A DNA stretch of 64,000 nt from JANXQG01 sp963804375 (GTDB lineage: Bacteria > Planctomycetota > Planctomycetia > Pirellulales > Thermoguttaceae): NCBI GenBank assembly GCA_963804375.1, contig CAWDQE010000018.1, positions 496,001 to 560,000 on the forward strand, read 5' to 3'. The translations under genes and the position numbers were made by a program. The notes under the pieces were generated by a model, which saw only the letters and a list, made by a program, of their open reading frames with translations, was not told where the DNA came from and ran no database searches. Of the stretch, positions 25,630 through 34,079 are shown piece by piece (the first letter of the stretch is position 1; every line of letters starts with the position of its first letter).

Positions 25630-27618
25630 TTATCGCTGTGAATTGATTTTAGAAAGATCGATTTCAAACGGCGTGCCATCGACACGAGTTTGAGAAAAGA
25701 CAATCTTGCCAGCCGTGGTCACGTTCAACCGCACCTTGTCCGCCGTGCGCTCGACAACCAGATCGAGGTTTCGCCCCATCATGCAGACATTGCGTAAGCT
25801 CATGCCCGGCCAACGGGCCGGCAGCCGCGGCGTACAACCGAAGCGGTCGAGGCCGAGCGGCTCGATGCCGAAGAGCCCCTCCGTGATGACCCGCAAGTAG
25901 AGCACGTTCGGCGCGAGCAGGTCTCCGCCGTCTTCGTCCATGTAGGGCCCCAGCGGACCGAGCATTGCGCGGCGGGCGGCGACGATCGTCTTTTGCAGGG
26001 CCCGCTGCGTGTCGCCGGCCTTGAAGGCTGCGCGGAGCGCATAGTAGGTCTCGCGGGGCCAGCCGCCGCTGCGGTCGGTCGATACCACCTTGATGCCGGC
26101 GTCGAATTGGGCCGGGCTCTCTGACCACAGTTTCTCGGAGAAGAGCGCGTTGAGCGTCCCCTCCTTGCGCTCCATTATACCCATAGCTAGCGGGAGGCAG
26201 ATCCATCCCCGCAACACCTGACACCCGTCAAAGTAGCGATACGTTTTGTAGCCTTCAACCTCGGCGCCGAAATACGACTCGATCGCTTTGGCCAACGCAT
26301 CCGAGCGGGCCTGGTAATCGGCCGCCTCGTCGTCTTTTCCAAGCGCCTTGGCAAGCCGCGCGGCCGCGCGATACCCACCATAGGCCAGGCTGGATGTGCT
26401 GAGATTGGCGGTGCCCGTCGGGTAACGACCTTCCAACTCATCCGTGCGGGAAGCGACGATGCCGTTGCTGCGGGTCGCCTGTCTCGTGAGCCTGACCGAC
26501 TTCTCGATCAGCGGCCAGAACCTCCGGGCCGTGTCGATATCGCCGCGGGCCAATAGATAATTCGACAGGCCGTACATCATCATCGCCTGGTCTCCGCGGT
26601 CATATCCAACCTGCCGCAGGCGGTAGCTCTCATACGAAGGCGAGATATGCGCCGAGTTGTCTTTCAACCAAAGCGCGAACATGTTCTCGCAGGCCGTGTT
26701 GAGGACCGGATCGCCCAGACCGGGGCAGGCCGGCGCGGCGTACTCAACGTTATCGTTGGTCCACGTGCCGCCCAGGTAGCTTCTCGTCCCGGTGCCCTGA
26801 ATCAATCCCTGCGCCGATTCAACGGGCGCTTCGAGCAGCCGCATCTTCGCCAGAATGAACGTGCCGTCCAGCAGCGGCTCCGGGGTTTTTAAGGCCATCG
26901 CTTCCCGGGCCTTGCGGAACATTGTCTGCCGCAGTTCCTTTTCCCGGACCACATCCGGCGTGAGCGCAGCCGCCGACCGTTGCCTCAGCGTGTAGACGAC
27001 GGCGCACGTCGCCTTCCCGCCGGGGAGGATCTGCCGGGCGTCGATGCCGGCGATGTTGCGTTCCAGAACGTTCGGGCGATCCATGGCATCGACAGGCTCG
27101 CCGAGTGTTTCACGGCGCGCGGCCACGGCGATCTTGACCGGTGCGTTGCCCCGGTTCTCGATCGTCCATTGTTCCATGACGGCCCGGAGAGTTGTGGAAG
27201 GAAATAGAGCGCACGAGAGGGCAATGCCATTGTGCGGGGCGTAGTCGATGGTGAGGACGCCGTCGTAACGATAGCTGCGACGTGCCGGTCTTTTCATGGC
27301 TGCTCCGTCGACAATAATGGCCGGCAAGCCCGTGCGGCTGATTTTTGCGAGTCCGCCGCGAAGATCGCTGGCAGGGCGCAGGATCGGCCAGCCCAATTCG
27401 AGAGTCCAGTCACTCTCTAAGGGCGTGGGCAGCTCGGCGTGCACCAGCACCCCCTGTGCGTGCATTTCCATAACGCAGGGCGTGGGCCGATCGGCGGCAA
27501 GATCGCATCGCGCCGTTCCCGACGCATCGACTTGCCAAACATCGCGGGCGGGACCTGCTGCCCGCGCGCTGCCAACCGTTCCGCATAGTATGCCGATGAG
27601 AAGACAAGTCGATTTCAT
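25630..27618 (-). CDS. Secreted six-hairpin glycosidase-like protein
   Basis: A 662-residue protein with a signal peptide (about 1-20). The first part (about 25-250) is a beta-sandwich (VHAELPTPLESDWTLELGWP). From about 260 it is an alpha/alpha-barrel with SAHISPSYESYRLRQVGYDR, YGLSNYLLARGDIDTARRFW, GIVASRTDELEGRYPTGTAN, AYGGYRAAARLAKALGK and RSGGWPRETYYALRAAFKAG. A beta domain closes the protein (LVVERTADKVRLNVTTAGKI). The architecture is that of six-hairpin glycosidases (alpha-L-rhamnosidase or GH15/GH65-like). Acidic residues in SRTDELEGR are candidates for catalysis. GGAG lies just before the ATG. Cotranscribed with the lyase 15 bases downstream. Confidence 0.75.
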   Translation of the reverse strand: MKSTCLLIGILCGTVGSARAAGPARDVWQVDASGTARCDLAADRPTPCVMEMHAQGVLVHAELPTPLESDWTLELGWPILRPASDLRGGLAKISRTGLPAIIVDGAAMKRPARRSYRYDGVLTIDYAPHNGIALSCALFPSTTLRAVMEQWTIENRGNAPVKIAVAARRETLGEPVDAMDRPNVLERNIAGIDARQILPGGKATCAVVYTLRQRSAAALTPDVVREKELRQTMFRKAREAMALKTPEPLLDGTFILAKMRLLEAPVESAQGLIQGTGTRSYLGGTWTNDNVEYAAPACPGLGDPVLNTACENMFALWLKDNSAHISPSYESYRLRQVGYDRGDQAMMMYGLSNYLLARGDIDTARRFWPLIEKSVRLTRQATRSNGIVASRTDELEGRYPTGTANLSTSSLAYGGYRAAARLAKALGKDDEAADYQARSDALAKAIESYFGAEVEGYKTYRYFDGCQVLRGWICLPLAMGIMERKEGTLNALFSEKLWSESPAQFDAGIKVVSTDRSGGWPRETYYALRAAFKAGDTQRALQKTIVAARRAMLGPLGPYMDEDGGDLLAPNVLYLRVITEGLFGIEPLGLDRFGCTPRLPARWPGMSLRNVCMMGRNLDLVVERTADKVRLNVTTAGKIVFSQTRVDGTPFEIDLSKINSQR

Positions 27619-27666
27619 GCGATTCTCCGCTCTGCGTTAGTCCTGATGTCAGAATGTCTCGGCCTT

Positions 27667-28509
27667 TCACGTTGCATTCTTGGCTGCCTTCGTTTGCTTG
27701 ACGGCTGCTTGAGAAGGTCCTCTCAACTTCTTGATGACCAGCCTCAGTCTTGGGGTCTTGACCTCGCCGCTGCCGATCTGGATGGATCGCAATCGCCGTG
27801 GGTCGAGGTTCCCCTGCGGCTCGGACAAAGTCCGGGGAGTGACGGCCGCGCCAAAAGAGATCGCCCCGTCGTCGCTTCTCGCCCGCTGGCCCATACCGTA
27901 GGAGACAGCGTAATTGCCGCCATTGTCTTCGTCAAGGCGGACGGACAGCGACGCTTCCCCCTCTAGGATCATGACGGGCAAAAGCAGGGCGTTTTCCGCC
28001 GCCGTCGGCCGCTCCTGCGGATCGAGATTGAGTGACAGGTTAAACCACTTCGGGTCCGAAGGACCACGATCCAGCTCGACCAGAATCCCTTCCGGCACGG
28101 CGGCGACGGTGAGCTTGGCCTCCTTCGGACTGGAGGCCTGCCAGCGCTTGGCATCCAGCAGCGCGGGCATGTCGCGAACTGCACGCGGCTTCGCGGGCAA
28201 CAGGGGAAGCAGCCGTAGCGACAACAGTGACCGGCCCACGGGCTTAGCGTCGGCGAGCAACCGGTCTGCGGCGGCGGCCAGCGCCAAGTAGTTGGGCCGC
28301 GGCGTCACGTCGGCGCGGATCACGCCAAACTGCGTCTGCTTTTCGGCGTAGTGCGGAAAGATGAACCAGAAAGTGGCCGACGTGCCGCCTTGAATCGAAA
28401 TGGTGAAGATCTGGAGCACATGGCCCGCTTGCCGGCGCAGTCCTTCCGAGTCGAACTCGTGCGTCATTGCATCGGTCGCCATGCCTTCCGCGAGCCAAGT
28501 GATAAACAC
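27667..28509 (-). pseudogene. 5'-truncated glycosidase-like fragment
   Basis: A 280-codon open frame from GTG 28509 that begins abruptly 14 bases after the stop of the upstream hydrolase gene. It lacks a signal peptide, although every neighbour has one. The start FITWLAEGMATDAMTHEFDS, then GLRRQAGHVLQIFTISIQGG, then TSATFWFIFPHYAEKQTQFG and TPRPNYLALAAAADRLL look like the last strands of a TIM-barrel glycosidase followed by a C-terminal beta domain. The expected N-terminal barrel half is absent in all frames upstream. It is probably the tail of a glycoside hydrolase whose front was deleted. Expression as a separate protein cannot be excluded. Confidence 0.6.
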
Positions 28510-28523
28510 ACGGGAAGGCGCGG

Positions 28524-30137
28524 TCAGTGTTCTTCAATCTGGATCGTCTGCTCGACCGGTTGGGCGGTCCGCACCAGGGGCGCCGCGCCCCGGCCGAACT
28601 GGCAGGCAACAACCTTCACGGCGACGGGAAAGGCCGCACGTATCGGAAGCTCGGCGATCCGTAGCTCGCCGCCGTTAATTTCGGCCGGGCCGTACGCCAC
28701 GTAATATTCCACCGGCAGACCGGCATCGCTCGTGGCCGCCAGCTTTCTTGGGCTGCTCTGCGCTTTGAGATTGCCGATCGGCGGGAAGTCGATGGTTTGC
28801 GTCGTGCCGCTGTTGAGCCCAGCGAAGCCTTTCGGCAGCATGCCCACCTGCTCGGTGTAGCGATATTCGGCATCCCCTGTGCTGAAGGCCATGAAAGTGG
28901 GCCGCGCGGCCTCGGTGGCCGGCGCCAAGTTGTCGTAACGGATGCGAAACGTGTTCGCCGACGCCGCGACCAACGGCCCGCTGACTGGCTTGACGAGGAT
29001 TGGCACCGCGGAGTGGCCCGCCGGCTTGCCAGCGTCCGCCCAGCGCGGGCCGCCGCTCGGGTGCGGCACGGGGTACTGGTTGGAATAGAATGGATGCACT
29101 TCAAAGGTCTGCCCATCGCCGATCCACTGGATTTTGCTGAAGAAGTACCGTGCCCCTGCATCGACGTTATAGGGGTCCTTCCAGCGGATGAACTGGTCCT
29201 TCTTGCCGAAACCGCCGACGTGGTACGCGACGGTGGCCTCGGCCATCTCCCGGTCGAAGTGCCAGGCTGCGCGGGCCTTGTCGCCCGCGTACTGTCGGTA
29301 AGGGGCCGGTGCGAATTGGCCCGCCGTCTTGATCGTCAGATTGCTGAGCCAGCCGCCCTCCGGATCGACGGACTTGCAATGCACTGGCTGCCGCAAGTCC
29401 GACGGCCAATCGGGGATGCGGGCTTGTGCGGCCTTGCGGATGAAAATCGCCAGGTAGGCGGCGTTGCGGTCCGACCAGGCGAAGTGGCCTGCTCCAGGCT
29501 CGACCACGACGCTCGCCAGGTTGCGACTGTCCTTGGAACGGAAGTCTGCCAGTGCGTCGCGGCCGCCCTCCCAGGTCTCGCGGCCGGACGCGTCGCGCAG
29601 CATGCCGCCGAACTCGTCGAACTGCCCGATCATCATCAGCACGGGCACGCCGGGCGGGACCGCTTCGTTGCCGCCGGGCACGCCGCCGCGATACAGCACC
29701 AGGCCAAAACAGCGGTTGGCCATTTTGATGGTCAGCGCCTTGGCCTGCGGCCCGCCGGCCGAGTGCCCGACGAACATCAGCGGGACCACCGGCAGTTCAT
29801 GGTAGCCGGAAACTCGCGCCAGGTCATTCAGCACCTTCGGCATATCGATTTCGCTCAGCCCGCACTTGAAGAAGAGGATTGCCAGGCCCTCGTCCTGGCA
29901 GGCATTGCGGATGGCCTGGTCCTTGGCGAATTCGCGTTCCATAAGCGTCATTCCGGCCACGAGCAGGCCGCGTACCTGCTTCGCCTGCGGTGGAATCCAC
30001 AAAAAGGCTGCGCTCGGGTTCTTGGACGTCGTCACGGCCACCGTGTATTGAAACACCGCGGCCGACGCCGAGGGAGAGCCAATTGCTAGGATGGTCAAGG
30101 CTGCAAATAAATGTCGCACGGTTATGATTGCTGTCAT
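28524..30137 (-). CDS. Secreted alpha/beta-hydrolase-fold protein (paralogue of 17743-19404)
   Basis: The ATG at 30137 begins a 537-residue protein with a signal peptide (TVRHLFAALTILAIGSPSAS). The hydrolase part has AAFLWIPPQAKQVRGLLVAG, DEGLAILFFKCGLSEID, the nucleophile elbow VGHSAGG near residue 124, and VVEPGAGHFAWSD with a likely catalytic His. The C-terminal half has the same module as the 17743-19404 protein (GLPVEYYVAYGPAEINGGEL, then AVKVVACQFGRG). The two paralogues bracket the lyase genes. An esterase role on an acylated or sulfated polysaccharide is inferred from context only. The leader carries a long inverted repeat (30151-30265), so translation or RNA stability may be affected. 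Confidence 0.75.
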   Translation of the reverse strand: MTAIITVRHLFAALTILAIGSPSASAAVFQYTVAVTTSKNPSAAFLWIPPQAKQVRGLLVAGMTLMEREFAKDQAIRNACQDEGLAILFFKCGLSEIDMPKVLNDLARVSGYHELPVVPLMFVGHSAGGPQAKALTIKMANRCFGLVLYRGGVPGGNEAVPPGVPVLMMIGQFDEFGGMLRDASGRETWEGGRDALADFRSKDSRNLASVVVEPGAGHFAWSDRNAAYLAIFIRKAAQARIPDWPSDLRQPVHCKSVDPEGGWLSNLTIKTAGQFAPAPYRQYAGDKARAAWHFDREMAEATVAYHVGGFGKKDQFIRWKDPYNVDAGARYFFSKIQWIGDGQTFEVHPFYSNQYPVPHPSGGPRWADAGKPAGHSAVPILVKPVSGPLVAASANTFRIRYDNLAPATEAARPTFMAFSTGDAEYRYTEQVGMLPKGFAGLNSGTTQTIDFPPIGNLKAQSSPRKLAATSDAGLPVEYYVAYGPAEINGGELRIAELPIRAAFPVAVKVVACQFGRGAAPLVRTAQPVEQTIQIEEH

Positions 30138-30150
30138 TTCTTCACATCCA

Positions 30151-30265
30151 CCTAGATGTCCGTTGCGTAAGTCCTTAGCCAGCGGAAATTGCCGCACGTT
30201 GCGGGAAGCGGTTCTATTTCGCCGATTCAGGGACTGCGCACGAACTTACGAAACGGACATCTAGG
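30151..30265. repeat. MITE-like element with 22-bp terminal inverted repeats
   Basis: CCTAGATGTCCGTTGCGTAA (left, 30151) and its reverse complement at the right end (30244-30265) match at 21 of 22 positions, giving a 115-bp element with no coding capacity. It begins 13 bases upstream of the ATG of the 28524-30137 gene. Confidence 0.8.
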
Positions 30266-30628
30266 CCCGCATTTGTCGTCGGTGCCGCCTGACCAATTCT
30301 GCCAGTGCCTCGGGCTCGCGGCAACGGCAAGCGTCAAGGGTAATGTCTACGGGAAGGACCGTGATATAGCCAGGAGCGGGGGTTGCCGGGGCGAGCGCAC
30401 ATGCCACATCTTATTATGATCCGTCCGCGGGAAGTGTAACGCAATTTGGTCGGCGTTTTCTTTTGCGAAGACGTTAAACTTTGCGCCTCCGGCAAGCTCC
30501 CGCAGGCGGTGAGGCGTGAGCAACCGTCATAGGCATCAGAGTTTACTGCGCCGGGTAGCGGTTTGCCGCTTGGCACGGTTTTTTCACTCTTTTCCCGTAA
30601 TTGCTGCAAGCCCCGGTTCCGATAGGAG
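30266..30628. other. Intergenic between divergent genes
   Basis: About 360 bases between the MITE-like element and the porin frame. Apart from a sigma-54-like site (30570-30586) and an AGGAGGTG at 30624-30631 that is not spaced for any start in the porin frame, no gene or RNA was recognised. Confidence 0.5.
30570..30586 (+). promoter_or_regulatory. Possible sigma-54 (-24/-12) promoter for the porin
   Basis: TTGGCACGGTTTTTTCA matches the -24 TGGCAC element exactly. The -12 position has TTTCA where TTGCA is usual, at correct spacing. It lies about 130 bases upstream of the likely porin start and close to a P-II gene, which would suit nitrogen-linked control. One imperfect site is weak evidence. 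Confidence 0.3.
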
Positions 30629-30712
30629 GTGTGTTGGAAACGAACCCAAGGACGCATGAGTCGCGGAAGGCGACGGTGGCGGGGCTATGGCCGCGCCGCA
30701 AGAAATCGGGAT

Positions 30713-32248
30713 ATGTTCATGCGGCATCGAGTACTGCTGCAAGTTGCTTCGGGATGGTTGCTTTTGACCGGCTGGGCCGCCGCTGGGACTTATGCGGACG
30801 ATGCCCTAAACGGACCACAGCCTCTCGCGGAGAAGGCGGAGTTCGCCGACACCGCGGTGGCCACATTGAACAGCAAGGCGGATGCCGCCGCGCAGACAAC
30901 GCCGGCACCGCCTCCGGCCGCCGCGCCCGCCACGGTACCCGCGGCCACCGACGCGCAGCCGGGTGCCGCCGCACCCGCCGATTTGCCTGCGACGACCGCT
31001 GCCGACCGCAAGTCGCGTCTTGAGGCATTGAAGGCCCGCCTGCACCAGCACATGGGCGCCGAGGCCGATCCGCCTGCCGAAGAACCTCCGCCTCCTCCCC
31101 CCGGACCCATGATCGGGCTGCGCCAGCCGCAATGCCTGCAAGACATGGGCGTTTCGATCAGCGGCTGGGTGCAACAGGGGATCACCTTCAATGGGGATCA
31201 TCCCGCCAGCGGCTTCAACGGCCCGGTGGCGATGAACGATCTCGACGGCGAATACCAGATGAACCAGTTCTGGATGACCATGGAGCGGCCCGTCAACACC
31301 GGCGGCAACGGTTTCGACTTCGGCGGCCGCATCGACGCCAGCTATGGCACCGACTGGCGCTGGAACATCAACAACGGGCTGGAAAACCGCCTCAACGGCC
31401 CCGATGGCCAGACCTATGGCGTGATGCTTCCCCAAGCCTATGCCGCGGTGGGCTACAACGATTTGACCGTCAAGCTTGGGACCTTTTCGGCGATCTTGGA
31501 TTACGAATCCCTGCCCGCTCCGGCAAATTTCTTCTACTCGCATTCCTATTGCTATACCTACGGCGTGCCGCACCAGGTGACCGGCATGCTGGCCGACTAC
31601 AAGATGGACGGCAACTGGTCAGTCCAGGGCGGTTTCCAGCGCGGTTGGAGCCAGTTCGAAACCGACAATCCGTCGTTGGACTTCCTCGGCGGCTTCCGCT
31701 GGCAAAGCAACGACCGCCGCACGATGGTGTCGTACACGCTCACGAGCGGACCTCAGGACGTCGGTGTCGGCAGTCCGGATAATGGCTTTGTCTACAGCCT
31801 TGTGATTCAGGAAAAACTCGGACCGCGGAGCGAGTACGTCCTGGTCCATGACCTGGGGGTGCAAAGCAACGCGGCCACCAACGGCGGCGCGGCCGACTGG
31901 TACGGGCTGAACCAATACTACATCTACACGCTCAGCAGCCAGTGGGCCGCCTGCGTGCGGGCCGAATGGTTCCGCGACCAGGACGGCGTCGTGGTCACCG
32001 GGCCGGGGAATGTGCCCGGTGTACGAGCCTGGTCGGGCCACGGCTTCGAGGGCAATTTCTATGAACTGACCGCCGGCCTGAACTGGCGGCCCCAGGCCAA
32101 CGTGATTTTCCGGCCCGAGGTTCGCTACGACTGGTATGACGGCGGGGCGGGCGGCTACGGCCTCTCGAACCAGACGGGTCTGCCTTTTAACGACGGCCGC
32201 AGCAGCACGCAGTTTCTCACGTCTGCCGACTTGATTCTGCTGTTCTGA
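30713..32248 (+). CDS. BBP2-type outer-membrane porin
   Basis: About 511 residues from ATG 30713. The frame is open from 30629, but the signal peptide HRVLLQVASGWLLLTGWAAA begins just after this ATG; 30719 is equally possible. An Ala/Pro-rich periplasmic linker (about 60-145) precedes a beta-barrel with alternating aromatic strands: SISGWVQQGITFNGD, YQMNQFWMTMERPV, RIDASYGTDWRWN, LPQAYAAVGYNDLTVKLGTF, ILDYESLPAPANFFYSHSY, then FYELTAGLNWRPQANVIFRP and a last strand ending in Phe (SADLILLF), as outer-membrane proteins do. It fits the putative beta-barrel porin-2 (OmpL-like) family common in planctomycetes. It is followed 162 bases later by a P-II gene, so a role in uptake linked to nitrogen status is possible. 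Confidence 0.82.
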   Translation: MFMRHRVLLQVASGWLLLTGWAAAGTYADDALNGPQPLAEKAEFADTAVATLNSKADAAAQTTPAPPPAAAPATVPAATDAQPGAAAPADLPATTAADRKSRLEALKARLHQHMGAEADPPAEEPPPPPPGPMIGLRQPQCLQDMGVSISGWVQQGITFNGDHPASGFNGPVAMNDLDGEYQMNQFWMTMERPVNTGGNGFDFGGRIDASYGTDWRWNINNGLENRLNGPDGQTYGVMLPQAYAAVGYNDLTVKLGTFSAILDYESLPAPANFFYSHSYCYTYGVPHQVTGMLADYKMDGNWSVQGGFQRGWSQFETDNPSLDFLGGFRWQSNDRRTMVSYTLTSGPQDVGVGSPDNGFVYSLVIQEKLGPRSEYVLVHDLGVQSNAATNGGAADWYGLNQYYIYTLSSQWAACVRAEWFRDQDGVVVTGPGNVPGVRAWSGHGFEGNFYELTAGLNWRPQANVIFRPEVRYDWYDGGAGGYGLSNQTGLPFNDGRSSTQFLTSADLILLF

Positions 32249-32263
32249 GCCGTGTTTCGCGAA

Positions 32264-32293
32264 GGCACACTGCGCAGCAGGTGGCGGTGTGCC
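32264..32293 (+). terminator. Hairpin after the porin gene
   Basis: GGCACAC (32264) pairs with GTGTGCC (32287-32293). There is no U-tract, so it may be a processing or attenuating hairpin rather than an intrinsic terminator. Confidence 0.35.
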
Positions 32294-32410
32294 TGCCACT
32301 TCTCTTGTGCCTCTTGAGATTCGCGCGGCAATGGGTTACCATTCCGAATAAGGTGTTTTCCAGATACTGCCCGCCACTCCGGAACCCTCATGCTTAGGGG
32401 GTACGAGACC

Positions 32411-32758
32411 ATGAAACTCATTATCGCCGTGATTCAGCCCCATCGGTTGGAGGCCGTCAAGCAGGCCTTGGCCGACGTCGAGGTCTTCCGCCTCACCGTG
32501 ATGGACGTCCAGGGTTTTGGGCGGCAACGGGGACAAACCGAGGTCTACCGCGGCCACGAATTTGCCGTCAACCTGTTGCGCAAGGTGCAGTTGATGATCG
32601 CCGTCAACGAAGAGTTTCTCGAGCCCACGATCGACGCCATCATCCGCGGCGGCCGAACCGGCGCCAGCGGCGAGATCGGCGACGGCAAGATCTTTGTCCT
32701 CCCTCTGGAAGATTGCATCCGCATCCGCACGGGCGAGCGCGGGGGCGAAGCGATTTGA
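32411..32758 (+). CDS. glnB: P-II nitrogen regulatory protein (GlnB/GlnK family)
   Basis: A 115-residue trimeric signal protein that reads 2-oxoglutarate, ATP and ADP to control nitrogen assimilation and ammonium uptake. Family motifs are complete: MKLIIAVIQPHRLEAVKQAL, GFGRQRGQTEVYRG in the T-loop, and GEIGDGKIFVLPLEDCIRIR with RTGERGGEAI at the end. Tyr46 is kept, but position 51, the uridylylated Tyr in enterobacterial GlnB, is Phe (YRGHEF). If that site is used elsewhere in the clade, this protein cannot be uridylylated there. The ATG at 32411 gives the standard N-terminus. It follows a porin gene and converges on tatC. No ammonium transporter gene is in the window. Confidence 0.95.
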   Translation: MKLIIAVIQPHRLEAVKQALADVEVFRLTVMDVQGFGRQRGQTEVYRGHEFAVNLLRKVQLMIAVNEEFLEPTIDAIIRGGRTGASGEIGDGKIFVLPLEDCIRIRTGERGGEAI

Positions 32759-32827
32759 GAAGGATGAAGGATGAATAAAGCAGCCAGGCTTCCGCCTTCA
32801 TCCTTCCCCCTTCATCCTTCATCCTTC
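32759..32827. terminator. Bidirectional hairpin between glnB and tatC
   Basis: GAAGGATGAAGGATGAA (32759-32775) is perfectly mirrored by TTCATCCTTCATCCTTC (32811-32827), 17-bp arms with a 35-base loop. It starts right after the glnB stop and overlaps the last codons of tatC. Its position between convergent genes fits a shared transcript end. ATCCTTC heptamers repeat in the right arm. Confidence 0.7.
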
Positions 32828-33880
32828 CCCAAACCGGCTCTTTGCCTTCGGCAGGACCTTGCACAGCAACACGCCGCCAAAGTACAGGAGCGTCAGCGGG
32901 CATGCCATCAATAGCATGGTGTACGGATCGCCCGTGGGCGTGAGGATCATGGCCAGCACGAAAATCACGAGCACGGCCATCCGCCACGAAGCCAGGTAGG
33001 CCCTCACCGAAATCAGCCCGATCCGCTCCAGGAAGAGCATCACCAGGGGAAGCTGGAAGCTGATGCCGAATCCCAACGGCAACAAGAGCACGAAGCTCAT
33101 CCACTCGTTGATCCGCAGTTCGGGATTGATGTGCAGCATGCGGTTGAAGCTGAGCAGGAAGGCCAGTACCTGCTTGAAGGCGAAGAAGAACGCCGTCGAC
33201 GCGCCGGCCAGAAACAGTCCCACGCTTACCGGCAGGAACAAGTGCACGTACCGCCGCTCGTGAGGATAGAGCCCGGCGGCCACGAAGGTCCAGATCTGAT
33301 AGAATACCCACGGGCTGGCCAACACAATGCCCACCAGCATCGAGGCCTTCATCCAGATGAAGAAGGCTTCCTGGGAGCCCAAGGCGTTCATGTGAATGCG
33401 CGGGTCGTCGGCAATCGGGTCGAATTGCACGACCTTCATCAGACCCTGGGTCTGTTCTGCGCTCAGCGCCTGGGGAAGCGTTTTCAGCGGGGAGTCGGCC
33501 GGGGCATGAGCTGCCAGTTGTTTCAAGAGCATTGCCGGATCGATGGAAATGATCTTGAACGAAACGCCCTGCTGGGCGACGATAAGCTGGATCCGTTTAA
33601 GGTCTGCCTCGTCGGTATAGCCGGCGTCGCGGAGCAGGGCCTGTTGCTCGGGCGAGAGGGCCTTGTCGGCGGCCGCTTTCTCGTAGTAGGACTTCAGCGC
33701 TTTCTCCACGGGGGCGGTGATGAAAACGACGACATCATCGCCCCAATAGAATCCTGCGATGCAGCACACCGCCAGCCCGATGATCGCGCGGAACAGGCAG
33801 GTCCGCAACTCTTCGAGGTGCTGCCCGAAGGTCATCGTGCTGTCTTGGAACAGATCTTCTTCGGTGGGAGATCGGGGCAT
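32819..33880 (-). CDS. tatC: Sec-independent translocase TatC with large periplasmic insertion
   Basis: 353 residues from the ATG at 33880. TatC is the core twin-arginine translocase receptor for folded proteins. Family features are clear: MTFGQHLEELRTCLFRAI at the N-terminus, SPWVFYQIWTFVAAGLYPHE after the first periplasmic loop, FLPVSVGLFLAGASTAFFFA, GFGISFQLPLVMLFLERIG, and LTPTGDPYTMLLMACPLTLL. The first periplasmic loop is about 110 residues (about 58-168) against about 20 in Escherichia coli. The extra part is charged and helical (ALSPEQQALLRDAGYTDEAD, then AEQTQGLMKVVQFDP). At least one Tat substrate candidate lies in the window (14928-15848). No tatA or tatB is adjacent. Confidence 0.93.
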   Translation of the reverse strand: MPRSPTEEDLFQDSTMTFGQHLEELRTCLFRAIIGLAVCCIAGFYWGDDVVVFITAPVEKALKSYYEKAAADKALSPEQQALLRDAGYTDEADLKRIQLIVAQQGVSFKIISIDPAMLLKQLAAHAPADSPLKTLPQALSAEQTQGLMKVVQFDPIADDPRIHMNALGSQEAFFIWMKASMLVGIVLASPWVFYQIWTFVAAGLYPHERRYVHLFLPVSVGLFLAGASTAFFFAFKQVLAFLLSFNRMLHINPELRINEWMSFVLLLPLGFGISFQLPLVMLFLERIGLISVRAYLASWRMAVLVIFVLAMILTPTGDPYTMLLMACPLTLLYFGGVLLCKVLPKAKSRFGEG

Positions 33881-34079
33881 AGAGCAGTGCTCAGCGAGGT
33901 CACAACGCCAAGGCCGGCAGGGCGGGCGAGGCAAGGAGGGATTGCGGACACCCGCAAAACGGCGGCTAGCCTGCCGACGAATTCCTGGCCGGTGTCAAAC
34001 TACTTATAATACTTCAGTGGCATGCGATAAGCAACCACTCCTTTGCACGCAGCTCCAACCCCATGAGGAAAACCGCTCG

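Noticed and set aside
30624..30636. AGGAGGTG as porin ribosome binding site
   Set aside because: No start codon in the porin frame is correctly spaced from it, and the signal peptide begins about 85 bases downstream.
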